A stretch of DNA of 34,723 bases from contig NZ_JAJUWR010000044.1 in the NCBI RefSeq assembly GCF_021390545.1, positions 1-34,723 on the forward strand, read 5' to 3'. The position numbers and the translations under genes were made by a program. Origin of the DNA: Algoriphagus sp. AGSA1. Its GTDB lineage: Bacteria; Bacteroidota; Bacteroidia; Cytophagales; Cyclobacteriaceae. Of the stretch, positions 23,006-30,111 are shown one piece after another. Under the pieces are notes generated by a model. The model did not search any database, was not told where the DNA came from, and was given only the letters and a program-made list of their open reading frames with translations. The first letter of the stretch is position 1. Each line of letters begins with the position of its first letter.

Positions 23006-24549
23006 ATAACCATCCATATACAAGATATGCTGAGGCAGTAATCATCGTTGAACATGAGTTGTCAAGTAGCGATCAAATAACTTCTAAACATATCTCGATT
23101 GAATTAGAAAAAGGATTGAATTCTTTTAGATTAGCTCCGTCATCTTCTTTTGAAGGCAAAAAAAGAGTAAGCTATACATACATAAAAGAAGCAAAAGGCG
23201 ATACGGGAGCAGGGGTGTTTCTTTCACCGAATATTTTGACACCTGATAAGCAGGCAAAAAATATTTGGAATGAAGGAAATAATATATTGAAGAACTTAGG
23301 AAAAGGTGACTTAGGAAAGTCAGAACTTGTAAAAATGTCAATAGCTCCAATAGCTGGAGAATTTTTGAATTTTTCACTCAGCAGTTCAATTGGACGAGGA
23401 AAACCAAAAAGCACTGTTAAAGACATTGGTCTTAACTCTGTCTCTACTATAACACCTTTGAAACCTTGTTTACAATATAGAATAGATAAAAAACCTAGGC
23501 CTGATCTATTCAATGTTTGTATTATACCGGATCTCCCGTTTCACGATTTAGTCAATTTTGTTTTTCTATTTAAAAAGCTACTATTCTCAAAGACATCAGC
23601 TGATCTATTGGTTGGCGATGTTCTCAATAAAACAGAAGGAAAAGGAGATAATGAAAAAACTACCTACCAACCTAAGAGGCCATTGATATATAGGGGAAAT
23701 TTTCCTAACCCTCCTCGAAGTAGCGTATTAGGAAGTGTTGCCTTACTGGGTGCTATTGGAGAATTTGCCAAGGAGGCAGAAGTATCATCTTTGGCAATGA
23801 AGGTTTTGGATAGCCTTAAAGAAGCCACTATGTATATGATTAAGTATGGAGGGGCATTAACGTTTACATACAATCACCATGTGGTAGATTTAGCTAAAGA
23901 AGGTAAACTTAGAGAAATTGTCGATAGCGTATATTATACTCAATTATACAATGAAGGTAGGAGGAAAAGTCAAAGCACAGAATACCAAAAATTCGATTTG
24001 TTTGCTAGTAGATTTTTACAACTCTTTAACAAACCTTCATTTAGGGATTTTCTTTCACACAGGGCTGAATATCCTTTTCAACTTGACATACTATTTAATA
24101 CTTACTTTAAAAAGATAGAGATGATAGATCCAGAGATTGTAGTATCTGCCCGAAAGCTGGGCAGATGGTTAAACCAAGTAGCTTACTTTGCTGCTAAAAG
24201 AGAAGTAAATAATGGTTCTCAAAATTATTGGGAAGAACTGAGAAAAGCCAAATCAAAGGTTTTAATTGAATTGGAGAGTTCTACATTCTCTGCTAAATCC
24301 GGGGATGCACTTATTGCTCAAGCCATCACAAGAGCAGGTCGAATTTCAGGCATGGATGCGCCAGAAGGAGCTACTTTGTTTATGGAGAAAACTTCAAGTG
24401 GGGATTTGGCACTCGACAATGCTAAAAATCTCCTTATTGCTTTCTCACGGCTCAAGAATAAGGTGGAACTAAAAGAACAACCAAAAGATGACCTTTCGGA
24501 AGATGACGCTGAACAAACGGACGAATCAGACGATCTTTCAAATGACTAA
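23002..24549 (+). CDS. cas8: Cascade large subunit, Cas8 (Csp2/PGING-like)
   Basis: The 515-residue protein is identified mainly by position (between cas5 and cas7) and size; large subunits diverge fast. The first part (about 1-370) is mixed alpha/beta with a KPRPDLFNVCIIPDLPFHDL segment. The last part (about 374-515) is helical, starting DPEIVVSARKLGRWLNQVAY and ending in an acidic tail (DDLSEDDAEQTDESDD). That helical part is the usual place of the small-subunit-like Cas11 domain. Cas8 recognises the PAM and helps recruit Cas3. The gene is AT-rich compared with cas6 and cas1. Confidence 0.75.
   Translation: MNNHPYTRYAEAVIIVEHELSSSDQITSKHISIELEKGLNSFRLAPSSSFEGKKRVSYTYIKEAKGDTGAGVFLSPNILTPDKQAKNIWNEGNNILKNLGKGDLGKSELVKMSIAPIAGEFLNFSLSSSIGRGKPKSTVKDIGLNSVSTITPLKPCLQYRIDKKPRPDLFNVCIIPDLPFHDLVNFVFLFKKLLFSKTSADLLVGDVLNKTEGKGDNEKTTYQPKRPLIYRGNFPNPPRSSVLGSVALLGAIGEFAKEAEVSSLAMKVLDSLKEATMYMIKYGGALTFTYNHHVVDLAKEGKLREIVDSVYYTQLYNEGRRKSQSTEYQKFDLFASRFLQLFNKPSFRDFLSHRAEYPFQLDILFNTYFKKIEMIDPEIVVSARKLGRWLNQVAYFAAKREVNNGSQNYWEELRKAKSKVLIELESSTFSAKSGDALIAQAITRAGRISGMDAPEGATLFMEKTSSGDLALDNAKNLLIAFSRLKNKVELKEQPKDDLSEDDAEQTDESDDLSND
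24121..24549 (+). CDS. cas11: Possible separately translated Cas11 small subunit inside cas8
   Basis: An in-frame ATG at 24121 (Met374 of Cas8) opens a 142-residue product from MIDPEIVVSARKLGRW to the cas8 stop. It is all helical by inspection, the right size for a Cas11 small subunit. It is preceded by an A/G-rich stretch (AAAAAGATAGAG), the kind of weak ribosome binding site used in this phylum. Internal translation of Cas11 from cas8 genes is known from types I-B, I-C and I-D; whether it happens here is inference. Confidence 0.4.
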   Translation: MIDPEIVVSARKLGRWLNQVAYFAAKREVNNGSQNYWEELRKAKSKVLIELESSTFSAKSGDALIAQAITRAGRISGMDAPEGATLFMEKTSSGDLALDNAKNLLIAFSRLKNKVELKEQPKDDLSEDDAEQTDESDDLSND

Positions 24550-24577
24550 ATCAAACAATCACTAAACTTAAAATATC

Positions 24578-25501
24578 ATGGAAATTAAAGGAATACTTGT
24601 ATCAGTACTTGCCCCATTTGAAAACCACATTGCTAATGGAGGTGAAAAGTTATTGGGAAACGCTTCCTCTATCAAGAGAAGGCCGGATGGAAAAGTATAT
24701 GTTTCAGGACAGATGCAAAGACATGTGCTGTTTTCTGCTATTGATCGAATAAACGAATCTGATGTAGCAAAAGGAGAAACATTTGTTTCAAATGGTGATG
24801 GCATAAGTAATCTGATAGAAAAGGATTTGCGCGCCGATATGGGCGGTTTTATGCACCCATCAAAGGGGGACTATTCCGGCAGAAGGACTGCACCGCTCTC
24901 GGTGACTCCAGCAGTTGCGAAAGAGGCCAGTGAAGTTGGAAGAGATTTATTAGTCAGATTAAGGATAAGCGAAGAGGATGACGCTAAAGACCAAGCCTTA
25001 GCAACCAAAGAGTTTAGTCAGTCTGATCTAATGCATATGAATTTCTTCCTTGATATTAGTTCTCTAGGTATTTCCAAGGCCTTTAAATATGAAAAGAGTT
25101 TCAATATTGGAAAGAAGTACTTTAAGCACACAGATGAAAATGAACGATTGAGGAGAGCTAGGCTATTTTTAGAAGCTACCAAATCCATGAATGACTATGC
25201 AAACCAAGCCAGAAATGCGGTAAGTGGAGAGCCTCAGGAAGTATTAATTGTGTTCGATACCATTTTGAGCAGAAAAGCAAGCCGGTATTTCACTGCTGAC
25301 CCAAAAGAAAGGGAGAATATTCTGGATGAGCTGAACGAAAGAAATGCCAAGTATTTCCTTGGCGATGATAAAGGTGAAATAAGTGTGTCAAAAGCATTTA
25401 AATCTGCTATGGACTTTCTTAAGGATAATAGCAATTCGTTGTATGATCCGTCGAATGGTGCAGTTCCCGTAAGTTTTGCAGAAGCATTCGGTCGTGAATA
25501 A
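24578..25501 (+). CDS. cas7: Cascade backbone subunit Cas7 (Csp1/DevR-like)
   Basis: The 307-residue protein opens MEIKGILVSVLAPFENHIAN, then GGEKLLGNASSIKRRPDG and VYVSGQMQRHVLFSAI. This is the DevR/Cas7 start: the RRM-like first strand, an N-G-G-E loop, and V-S-G-Q-x-x-R-H, the family signature at the crRNA-binding palm. Cas7 polymerises along the crRNA spacer. The overlap with cas3 shows it is co-translated with the nuclease. Start ATG 24578 follows a 28-bp gap after cas8. Confidence 0.9.
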   Translation: MEIKGILVSVLAPFENHIANGGEKLLGNASSIKRRPDGKVYVSGQMQRHVLFSAIDRINESDVAKGETFVSNGDGISNLIEKDLRADMGGFMHPSKGDYSGRRTAPLSVTPAVAKEASEVGRDLLVRLRISEEDDAKDQALATKEFSQSDLMHMNFFLDISSLGISKAFKYEKSFNIGKKYFKHTDENERLRRARLFLEATKSMNDYANQARNAVSGEPQEVLIVFDTILSRKASRYFTADPKERENILDELNERNAKYFLGDDKGEISVSKAFKSAMDFLKDNSNSLYDPSNGAVPVSFAEAFGRE

Positions 25502-27764
25502 GAAGTATCCTGATTTGGCCAAACCTTCTGGTATCACTTTGGATCAACACAAAAGGGACGTGATGTCAGAGGGTGGATTACTCTCCAAATACTATCCATA
25601 CACATTTAAAAAGTATCAAGAGAGAACTGGAAAAAGTCTTGAAAAAAGAATCGATAATGTAACCAGTTTTCATGATGATGGAAAGCAGAATGAAAAGTGG
25701 CAAAGGGCTTGTCAACTCGATTATAATAATTATTTGAGCTGGAAACAGAAGTATGGTGGAAGTTGGCAAGAGTATACTTTTAAAAAGTATGAAGAAGCGG
25801 GAAAACACCTTCAAAAAACTGGAGTACGGCATGAATTTCACTCATTAATTATTAATCAGAAGAAAAGGCTACCCATCTGTTTACAAGCTGCCATAGCTGC
25901 ACATCACGGGAAGCTTGGATTCAAATTTGAAGATCGTTGGATTCGTGAAGGTGTTGAAGGATTTTGGAAAACTTTTCAAAGAGAAAGTAGACGGGTAATA
26001 GATGAAAGAATGAGTCTTTCCCAAGTCGCCAATTTACATTATGAATTTGCAGGCCCAAGAGGGTACTTGCAACTTGCTGACCATAGAGCTAGCGCTATAG
26101 AAGATGGAGATTCTGTTCCAGATCATAAGCCTTTCAAATACCAATTTCCACATTCAGAAAAGCGTAATGTACAGAAGTTAATTGATCAATATTGGGAAGA
26201 TGAACTTCTGTTGATACGTGCTGCTACAGGAGCAGGTAAAACGGACGCTTCACTCTTATGGGCTTCCAAGCAAATTGAAAATGGTAAAGCAGAACGGCTT
26301 GTAATTGCTATGCCTACTCGATTTACATCCAATGCTTTATCAATCAATGTAGCGGAAAGTCTTTCAGAAACAGGATTATATCACTCCAGCGCATGGTTCA
26401 CCAAATTTCAGGAAAAAGTTGAGGATGGTACGGTTTCAAAAAAGGATGCTTCAAAGGAGCATGAGTTTGCCCGTTTACTTCAAACTCCTGTAACGGTTTG
26501 TACTATTGACCATTTATTGATGGCACTAACACTCACCCGTGAGGATCACCATTTGATTACTTTTAATCTGGCAAATTCCTGTCTAGTAATTGACGAAGCT
26601 GATTTCTATGATAACTTCACTCAGGCAAATATCCTGGTATTATTAGAAATGCTGAAATATTGGAATGTGCCAGTACTATTGATGAGTGCTTCATTGCCTG
26701 ATTCGGTTTTATCTGATTACCAAAAGATAGGTTATCAAGTAACTGATATCAAAGAGGATAAAATAGATAAAGAAGAGTATTCTAGGCCTAGGTTTGGAGT
26801 AAAATCCATTGTCAATTGCGAAATACCAACGGATATCGAGAAACTGTTGGAGAGTTGCTTACTGAAAGGAAATGCGATTATCTATGCAAATACAGTGGAT
26901 CGGGCAATGGAATTTCTGAATTGGTTTGAAGGTAAGGGAATTAATTCTTGTCTTTATCATAGTCGGTTCACCGAACCTGACAAAATGGAAAAGGAAAAAA
27001 CCTTAATTCAAATGCTTGGCCGTGATGCTTGGAAAAATGGAAATGCCAGAGGTATTGCCATTCTTACTCAAATAGGCGAAATGAGTATTAACATTAGTGC
27101 AGATTTGATGATTAGTGATTTATGTCCTATCGATAGATTAACCCAAAGAGCTGGTCGTCTATGCAGATTTGATAAATCGAAACTGGGAGAACTCCATGTA
27201 CTAGTTCTTAAAAAGAATAACAACATTTACCCTGCTCCTTACGGAAGATTTGATCGTAAACAAAAATCATGGGTAAGCTCGGAAGCTTTGGAGAAAACCA
27301 GACAAATAATTGCTTGCGAAGAATATAGTGCTGAAAAGCTTGTTAGAATGCTAAATCAAGTTTATGAAGCTCAATCGGAGTTTTCAGCACTCGCTTTATC
27401 AAATGCTAAAAACTTGAAGGAGTATTTTCTAAATAACTGGCTCATAAATTCTAAGCAGACTAGTAACAAAGATGATTCAGGAGTTAACTTCTGGAAGAGT
27501 CGAGATATTCCACCTCAAGAAACTGTTTTTGTAAGCGTTCCTGAGAACAATTATTTTTCAAACTATTTAAGCTATCAGGACTGGAAATTAAAAAATGGAT
27601 TGGAACTTCCAATATATCTTATTGATAAAGGAAAAAAGAGTTTTATAATTGATTTAAAAGAAGTTAGAATTAAAGAAGATAAAGAGCAATTATATGTAAT
27701 TAGAGAGGGGTTTTATTCGATTGGGAAAGGTATTGATTTGAATATTCCGGAGGAAATCATATAA
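25476..27764 (+). CDS. cas3: CRISPR nuclease-helicase Cas3 (HD domain plus SF2 helicase)
   Basis: The protein degrades target DNA after Cascade binding. The frame opens with TTG 25476; GTG 25494, overlapping the cas7 stop by eight bases, is as likely. An ATG further in would lose the first HD residue (H25 in LDQHKRDV) and is rejected. HD nuclease residues are H25, H66-D67 (FHDDGK), H119-E120 (RHEFHS), H143-H144 (AAHHGK) and D202 (ADHRASA). Helicase motifs are Walker A ATGAGKT (250-256), motif II DEAD (373-376), SAS (404-406), and motif VI QRAGR (557-561). All catalytic positions are intact. At 762 residues it is a normal fused Cas3. The next cas gene is 347 bp away. Confidence 0.95.
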   Translation: MQKHSVVNKKYPDLAKPSGITLDQHKRDVMSEGGLLSKYYPYTFKKYQERTGKSLEKRIDNVTSFHDDGKQNEKWQRACQLDYNNYLSWKQKYGGSWQEYTFKKYEEAGKHLQKTGVRHEFHSLIINQKKRLPICLQAAIAAHHGKLGFKFEDRWIREGVEGFWKTFQRESRRVIDERMSLSQVANLHYEFAGPRGYLQLADHRASAIEDGDSVPDHKPFKYQFPHSEKRNVQKLIDQYWEDELLLIRAATGAGKTDASLLWASKQIENGKAERLVIAMPTRFTSNALSINVAESLSETGLYHSSAWFTKFQEKVEDGTVSKKDASKEHEFARLLQTPVTVCTIDHLLMALTLTREDHHLITFNLANSCLVIDEADFYDNFTQANILVLLEMLKYWNVPVLLMSASLPDSVLSDYQKIGYQVTDIKEDKIDKEEYSRPRFGVKSIVNCEIPTDIEKLLESCLLKGNAIIYANTVDRAMEFLNWFEGKGINSCLYHSRFTEPDKMEKEKTLIQMLGRDAWKNGNARGIAILTQIGEMSINISADLMISDLCPIDRLTQRAGRLCRFDKSKLGELHVLVLKKNNNIYPAPYGRFDRKQKSWVSSEALEKTRQIIACEEYSAEKLVRMLNQVYEAQSEFSALALSNAKNLKEYFLNNWLINSKQTSNKDDSGVNFWKSRDIPPQETVFVSVPENNYFSNYLSYQDWKLKNGLELPIYLIDKGKKSFIIDLKEVRIKEDKEQLYVIREGFYSIGKGIDLNIPEEII

Positions 27765-28111
27765 GAAAAATAGATAAAACCCCAAATATTCCCATCAACC
27801 CCTAATCACCAAAACGCTCTCCCATGACCATGAAAACCAAAAACCTTAACCTGACCAAAACAAAATATATCCAAAATTAGCACCATGTTCGATCAGTTCT
27901 ACCACCGATCAAGTGATCAGCTGAAGCTGTCTTTCTTGGAAGAAGCCTTCCGGAAAACGTTTTTTTGAAAAAACGTTTCTTGTCTATTATTGTTGAATTA
28001 AAAAACATTTATGAAAAAAACCTTCTAAAGGCACTTGTTGTACCTATTGACCGAAAGTGTTCCATTCAAACCTAATATCACCAAGCTTAGTGAACGCTTC
28101 TTTATTGCCCC
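27765..28111. other. Long gap inside the cas operon with hairpin and a short frame
   Basis: This 347-bp non-coding gap separates cas3 from cas4, whereas the other effector genes nearly touch. Its first 120 bases are C/A-rich on the plus strand. A 27-codon frame (27885-27968) starts MFDQFYHRSSDQLKLSF and ends in the hairpin described separately; I know no match. After the hairpin the DNA is AT-rich up to cas4. The gap looks like a scar of a past rearrangement. Confidence 0.5.
27955..27978. terminator. AT-rich inverted repeat between cas3 and cas4
   Basis: AAACGTTTTTT (27955-27965), TG, AAAAAACGTTT (27968-27978) is a perfect 11-base inverted repeat with almost no loop. As RNA it would form a weak, A-U-rich stem. 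It could act as a terminator-like or pausing element splitting the effector genes from cas4-cas1-cas2, or be a protein-binding palindrome. Confidence 0.4.
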
Positions 28112-28618
28112 ATGAACATCACCGGAACCCATATCGCCTACCTCCACACCTGTCACAGGAAACTATGGCTATTCGCCAACGGGATACAGATGGAGCATAC
28201 TTCCCAGGTAGTGGCCGAGGGGAAACTAATCGCTGAAACCACCTATCTCGACCGGGCCAGAAAATATACCGAATTGGAGATGGATGGGATCAAGATCGAT
28301 TACTATGATGCCAAAAACAAGGTGATCCATGAGGTAAAGAAGTCAGATAAAGTCGAGCATGCCCATTTTGCCCAAGTCAAATACTACCTGTATATTCTTC
28401 TAAAAAATGGGATATCCGGAGCTTCCGCGATTTTGGAATATCCAAAAATGAAACAAAGGGAAATTGTGGAATGGGAAGAAGATGATAAGGTCAGGGTAGA
28501 AGAATGGATCTCATCCTGCTCAAAGATCATCCATGACGAACAATGTCCCCCATTGCTGAAGAAACCGATTTGCAAGAAATGCAGCTACTTTGATTTTTGC
28601 TATATCCAAGAGGAATGA
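28112..28618 (+). CDS. cas4: CRISPR-associated exonuclease Cas4
   Basis: Cas4 trims and orients new spacer precursors so that they carry the right PAM. The 168-residue protein has the four iron-sulfur cysteines: C14 (LHTCHRKLW) and C154, C157, C163 (ICKKCSYFDFC). It also has the RecB-like nuclease core, with GIKIDYYD (acidic strand), EVKKS and QVKYYLY. All are intact, so it should be active. It is followed by a REP palindrome and a transposase instead of cas1, and a decayed second cas4 lies 700 bp downstream. Its base composition resembles cas1/cas2 more than cas3. Confidence 0.93.
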   Translation: MNITGTHIAYLHTCHRKLWLFANGIQMEHTSQVVAEGKLIAETTYLDRARKYTELEMDGIKIDYYDAKNKVIHEVKKSDKVEHAHFAQVKYYLYILLKNGISGASAILEYPKMKQREIVEWEEDDKVRVEEWISSCSKIIHDEQCPPLLKKPICKKCSYFDFCYIQEE

Positions 28619-28633
28619 AAAAGCCTGCTTTAC

Positions 28634-28669
28634 CAGACCTTCAAGGTTTTTAAAAACCTTGAAGGTCTG
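28634..28669. repeat. REP-type palindrome before the transposase gene
   Basis: CAGACCTTCAAGGTTTTT followed at once by AAAAACCTTGAAGGTCTG is a perfect 36-bp palindrome. Its core CCTTCAAGG/CCTTGAAGG recurs inside the transposase gene just downstream. Sitting 18 bases before the gene for a REP-associated tyrosine transposase, it is the likely recognition element (REP/BIME) of that enzyme. It may also act as terminator for cas4, although the T-run is internal. Confidence 0.75.
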
Positions 28670-28687
28670 CGAAAAAAAACAGAAGCA

Positions 28688-29305
28688 ATGCCAGACATAC
28701 GCATTTCATTAGAACCTGAGAAGATGTACCACATCTGGACCCATGCGAGCGGCAGCGAAAATCTGTTTCGGTCAGAGGAGAATTACCGGTACTTTCTGGA
28801 GAAATACACCCATTACATATATCCTGTTGCAGAGACCTTTGCCTATTGTTTGATGCCCAACCATTTGCATCTGATGGTGAGGTTTCGAGCGCTGGATGAG
28901 TTGAAAAACCTTCAAGGTTTCCAAAACCTTGAAGGTTTGGAAACGGAAGTCGAGCGTTTTTTAAGCCGTCAATTCAGCAATCTCTTCAATGCCTATACCA
29001 AAGCCTACAACAAAATGTATGACCGGAGAGGAAATCTTTTTATCCCCCGGTTCAAACGTAAATTAATTGATTCTGACAGCTATTTTACAGCTTTGATCGC
29101 CTATATCCACAATAATCCGGTACACCATGAATTTGTGTCAGACCCTACTGATTGGCCGCACAGCAGCTGGCATAGTTACCTGATGTCAAAACCTACCAAA
29201 GTTTCAAGACAGGAAGGAATAGATTGGTTTGGAGGGGCAGAAGCATTTATCACGTTTCACCGGCAGCAGAAAAACAGGGAAGTTATTTTATTATTCGAAG
29301 ACTAA
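28688..29305 (+). CDS. REP-associated tyrosine transposase (RAYT, IS200-like Y1 family)
   Basis: The 205-residue enzyme would nick single-stranded DNA at REP hairpins. The HUH motif is NHLHL (H59, H61) after AYCLMP, and the catalytic tyrosine is Y139 in ALIAYIHNNPVHH, followed by the D-W-x-x-S-S-W signature (TDWPHSSW). Between them, codons about 73-84 (KNLQGFQNLEGL) are encoded by a REP palindrome, an in-frame insert. The motifs are intact. It is inserted in the cas operon, between an intact cas4 and a decayed one, in the same direction. RAYTs are usually single-copy and domesticated-looking. Confidence 0.9.
   Translation: MPDIRISLEPEKMYHIWTHASGSENLFRSEENYRYFLEKYTHYIYPVAETFAYCLMPNHLHLMVRFRALDELKNLQGFQNLEGLETEVERFLSRQFSNLFNAYTKAYNKMYDRRGNLFIPRFKRKLIDSDSYFTALIAYIHNNPVHHEFVSDPTDWPHSSWHSYLMSKPTKVSRQEGIDWFGGAEAFITFHRQQKNREVILLFED
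28906..28938. repeat. REP palindrome inside the transposase reading frame
   Basis: AAACCTTCAAGGTTT, CCA, AAACCTTGAAGGTTT forms perfect 15-base arms with a three-base loop. Its length of 33 bp keeps the reading frame and adds about eleven residues to the protein. The core is the same as in the palindrome at 28634-28669. Confidence 0.85.
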
Positions 29306-29309
29306 TTTC

Positions 29310-29475
29310 ATGCAAATCATCGCCACCCATGAAACCTGGTATCAATTATCTGAAACAAATAATGACAAAAATTGCTGCTTAAAAAGAAAGAGGGCAATTT
29401 CCTCCAGTTATAAATGCCAAGATCTGCAAAAGCTGCAGCTATTTTGAATTGTGTTATGTGGGAGAGGTGGAGTAA
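29310..29475 (+). pseudogene. Decayed second cas4 (internally deleted and frameshifted)
   Basis: The start (ATG 29310) reads MQIIATHETW, like the MNITGTHIAY of the intact Cas4. After a different frame, the end at 29401-29475 reads PPVINAKICKSCSYFELCYV and then GEVE-stop. This is the same C-terminal iron-sulfur cysteine cluster (C-x2-C-x5-C) as PPLLKKPICKKCSYFDFCY in the intact gene. The nuclease core in between is missing, and the two ends lie in different frames. The divergence in codons shows it is not a fresh copy of the gene at 28112. It marks the former cas4 beside cas1, or a tandem cas4 that has decayed. Confidence 0.75.
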
Positions 29476-29526
29476 TTTAGTGATGCCTCGATGTGGGAAA
29501 AATGATAAAAAAATAAAGAAGACCTT

Positions 29527-30084
29527 ATGTTATTACAATTAAAAATTCAAATCAAAGGAATTTCCAATCCGCCTGTATGGCGGAGGATATTGGTGCCTGG
29601 CCACTTTACTTTTAGTCGGTTGCACAATGTCATACAGGCGTCTTTTGGATGGGAAGATTATCACCTGTACCAATTTTCTCCCAAAGGATACGGATCCGAA
29701 CCCCAAATCGGTGAAGAAGATGAATGGTCTGAGGAGGATATGGAGAATGCCGAAGAGGTAAAGATTGAGAAATACCTCAACCAAAAAGGACAGAAGTTTA
29801 CCTACATCTATGACCTTGGAGATGACTGGATACATACCCTCACCGTGGAGGAAATACGGGAAGAAAAAGCCATCCGGGCCGAACTCCTATCCGGGAAAGG
29901 TGCCTGTCCTCCCGAAGACTGTGGTGGGATCTGGGGGTATGAGAGTCTGAAGGAGACCCTGGCAGATCCCAAGCATGAAATGCACGACGAGATGCTGGAG
30001 TGGCTCGGTCTGGAAAAGGGTGAAGACTGGGATACCCTTTTCTTTGACATGGAATATTCGAAAGCAACAGTAGCTACAGTTTAA
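29527..30084 (+). CDS. pRiA4b ORF-3-like / IS1096 TnpR-like protein
   Basis: The 185-residue protein has the PF07929-type pattern from its first residue: LKIQIKGISNPPVWRRILVP, FSRLHNVIQASFGWEDYHLY, FTYIYDLGDDWIHTLTVE, CPPEDCGGIWGYESLKETL. Such proteins occur on plasmids, in insertion sequences as passenger genes, and as single genes. The biochemical role is unknown. Here it stands in the same direction as the cas genes, 52 bp after the cas4 remnant and 28 bp before cas1, so it should be transcribed with the adaptation genes. Its presence may be a stray passenger of the rearrangement or a functional accessory. Confidence 0.88.
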   Translation: MLLQLKIQIKGISNPPVWRRILVPGHFTFSRLHNVIQASFGWEDYHLYQFSPKGYGSEPQIGEEDEWSEEDMENAEEVKIEKYLNQKGQKFTYIYDLGDDWIHTLTVEEIREEKAIRAELLSGKGACPPEDCGGIWGYESLKETLADPKHEMHDEMLEWLGLEKGEDWDTLFFDMEYSKATVATV

Positions 30085-30111
30085 AGATCACCAAACCACC
30101 TGCTTCCAGAC

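Noticed and set aside
26219..27200. General DEAD-box helicase unrelated to CRISPR
   Set aside because: The N-terminal HD nuclease residues and the operon position identify it as Cas3.
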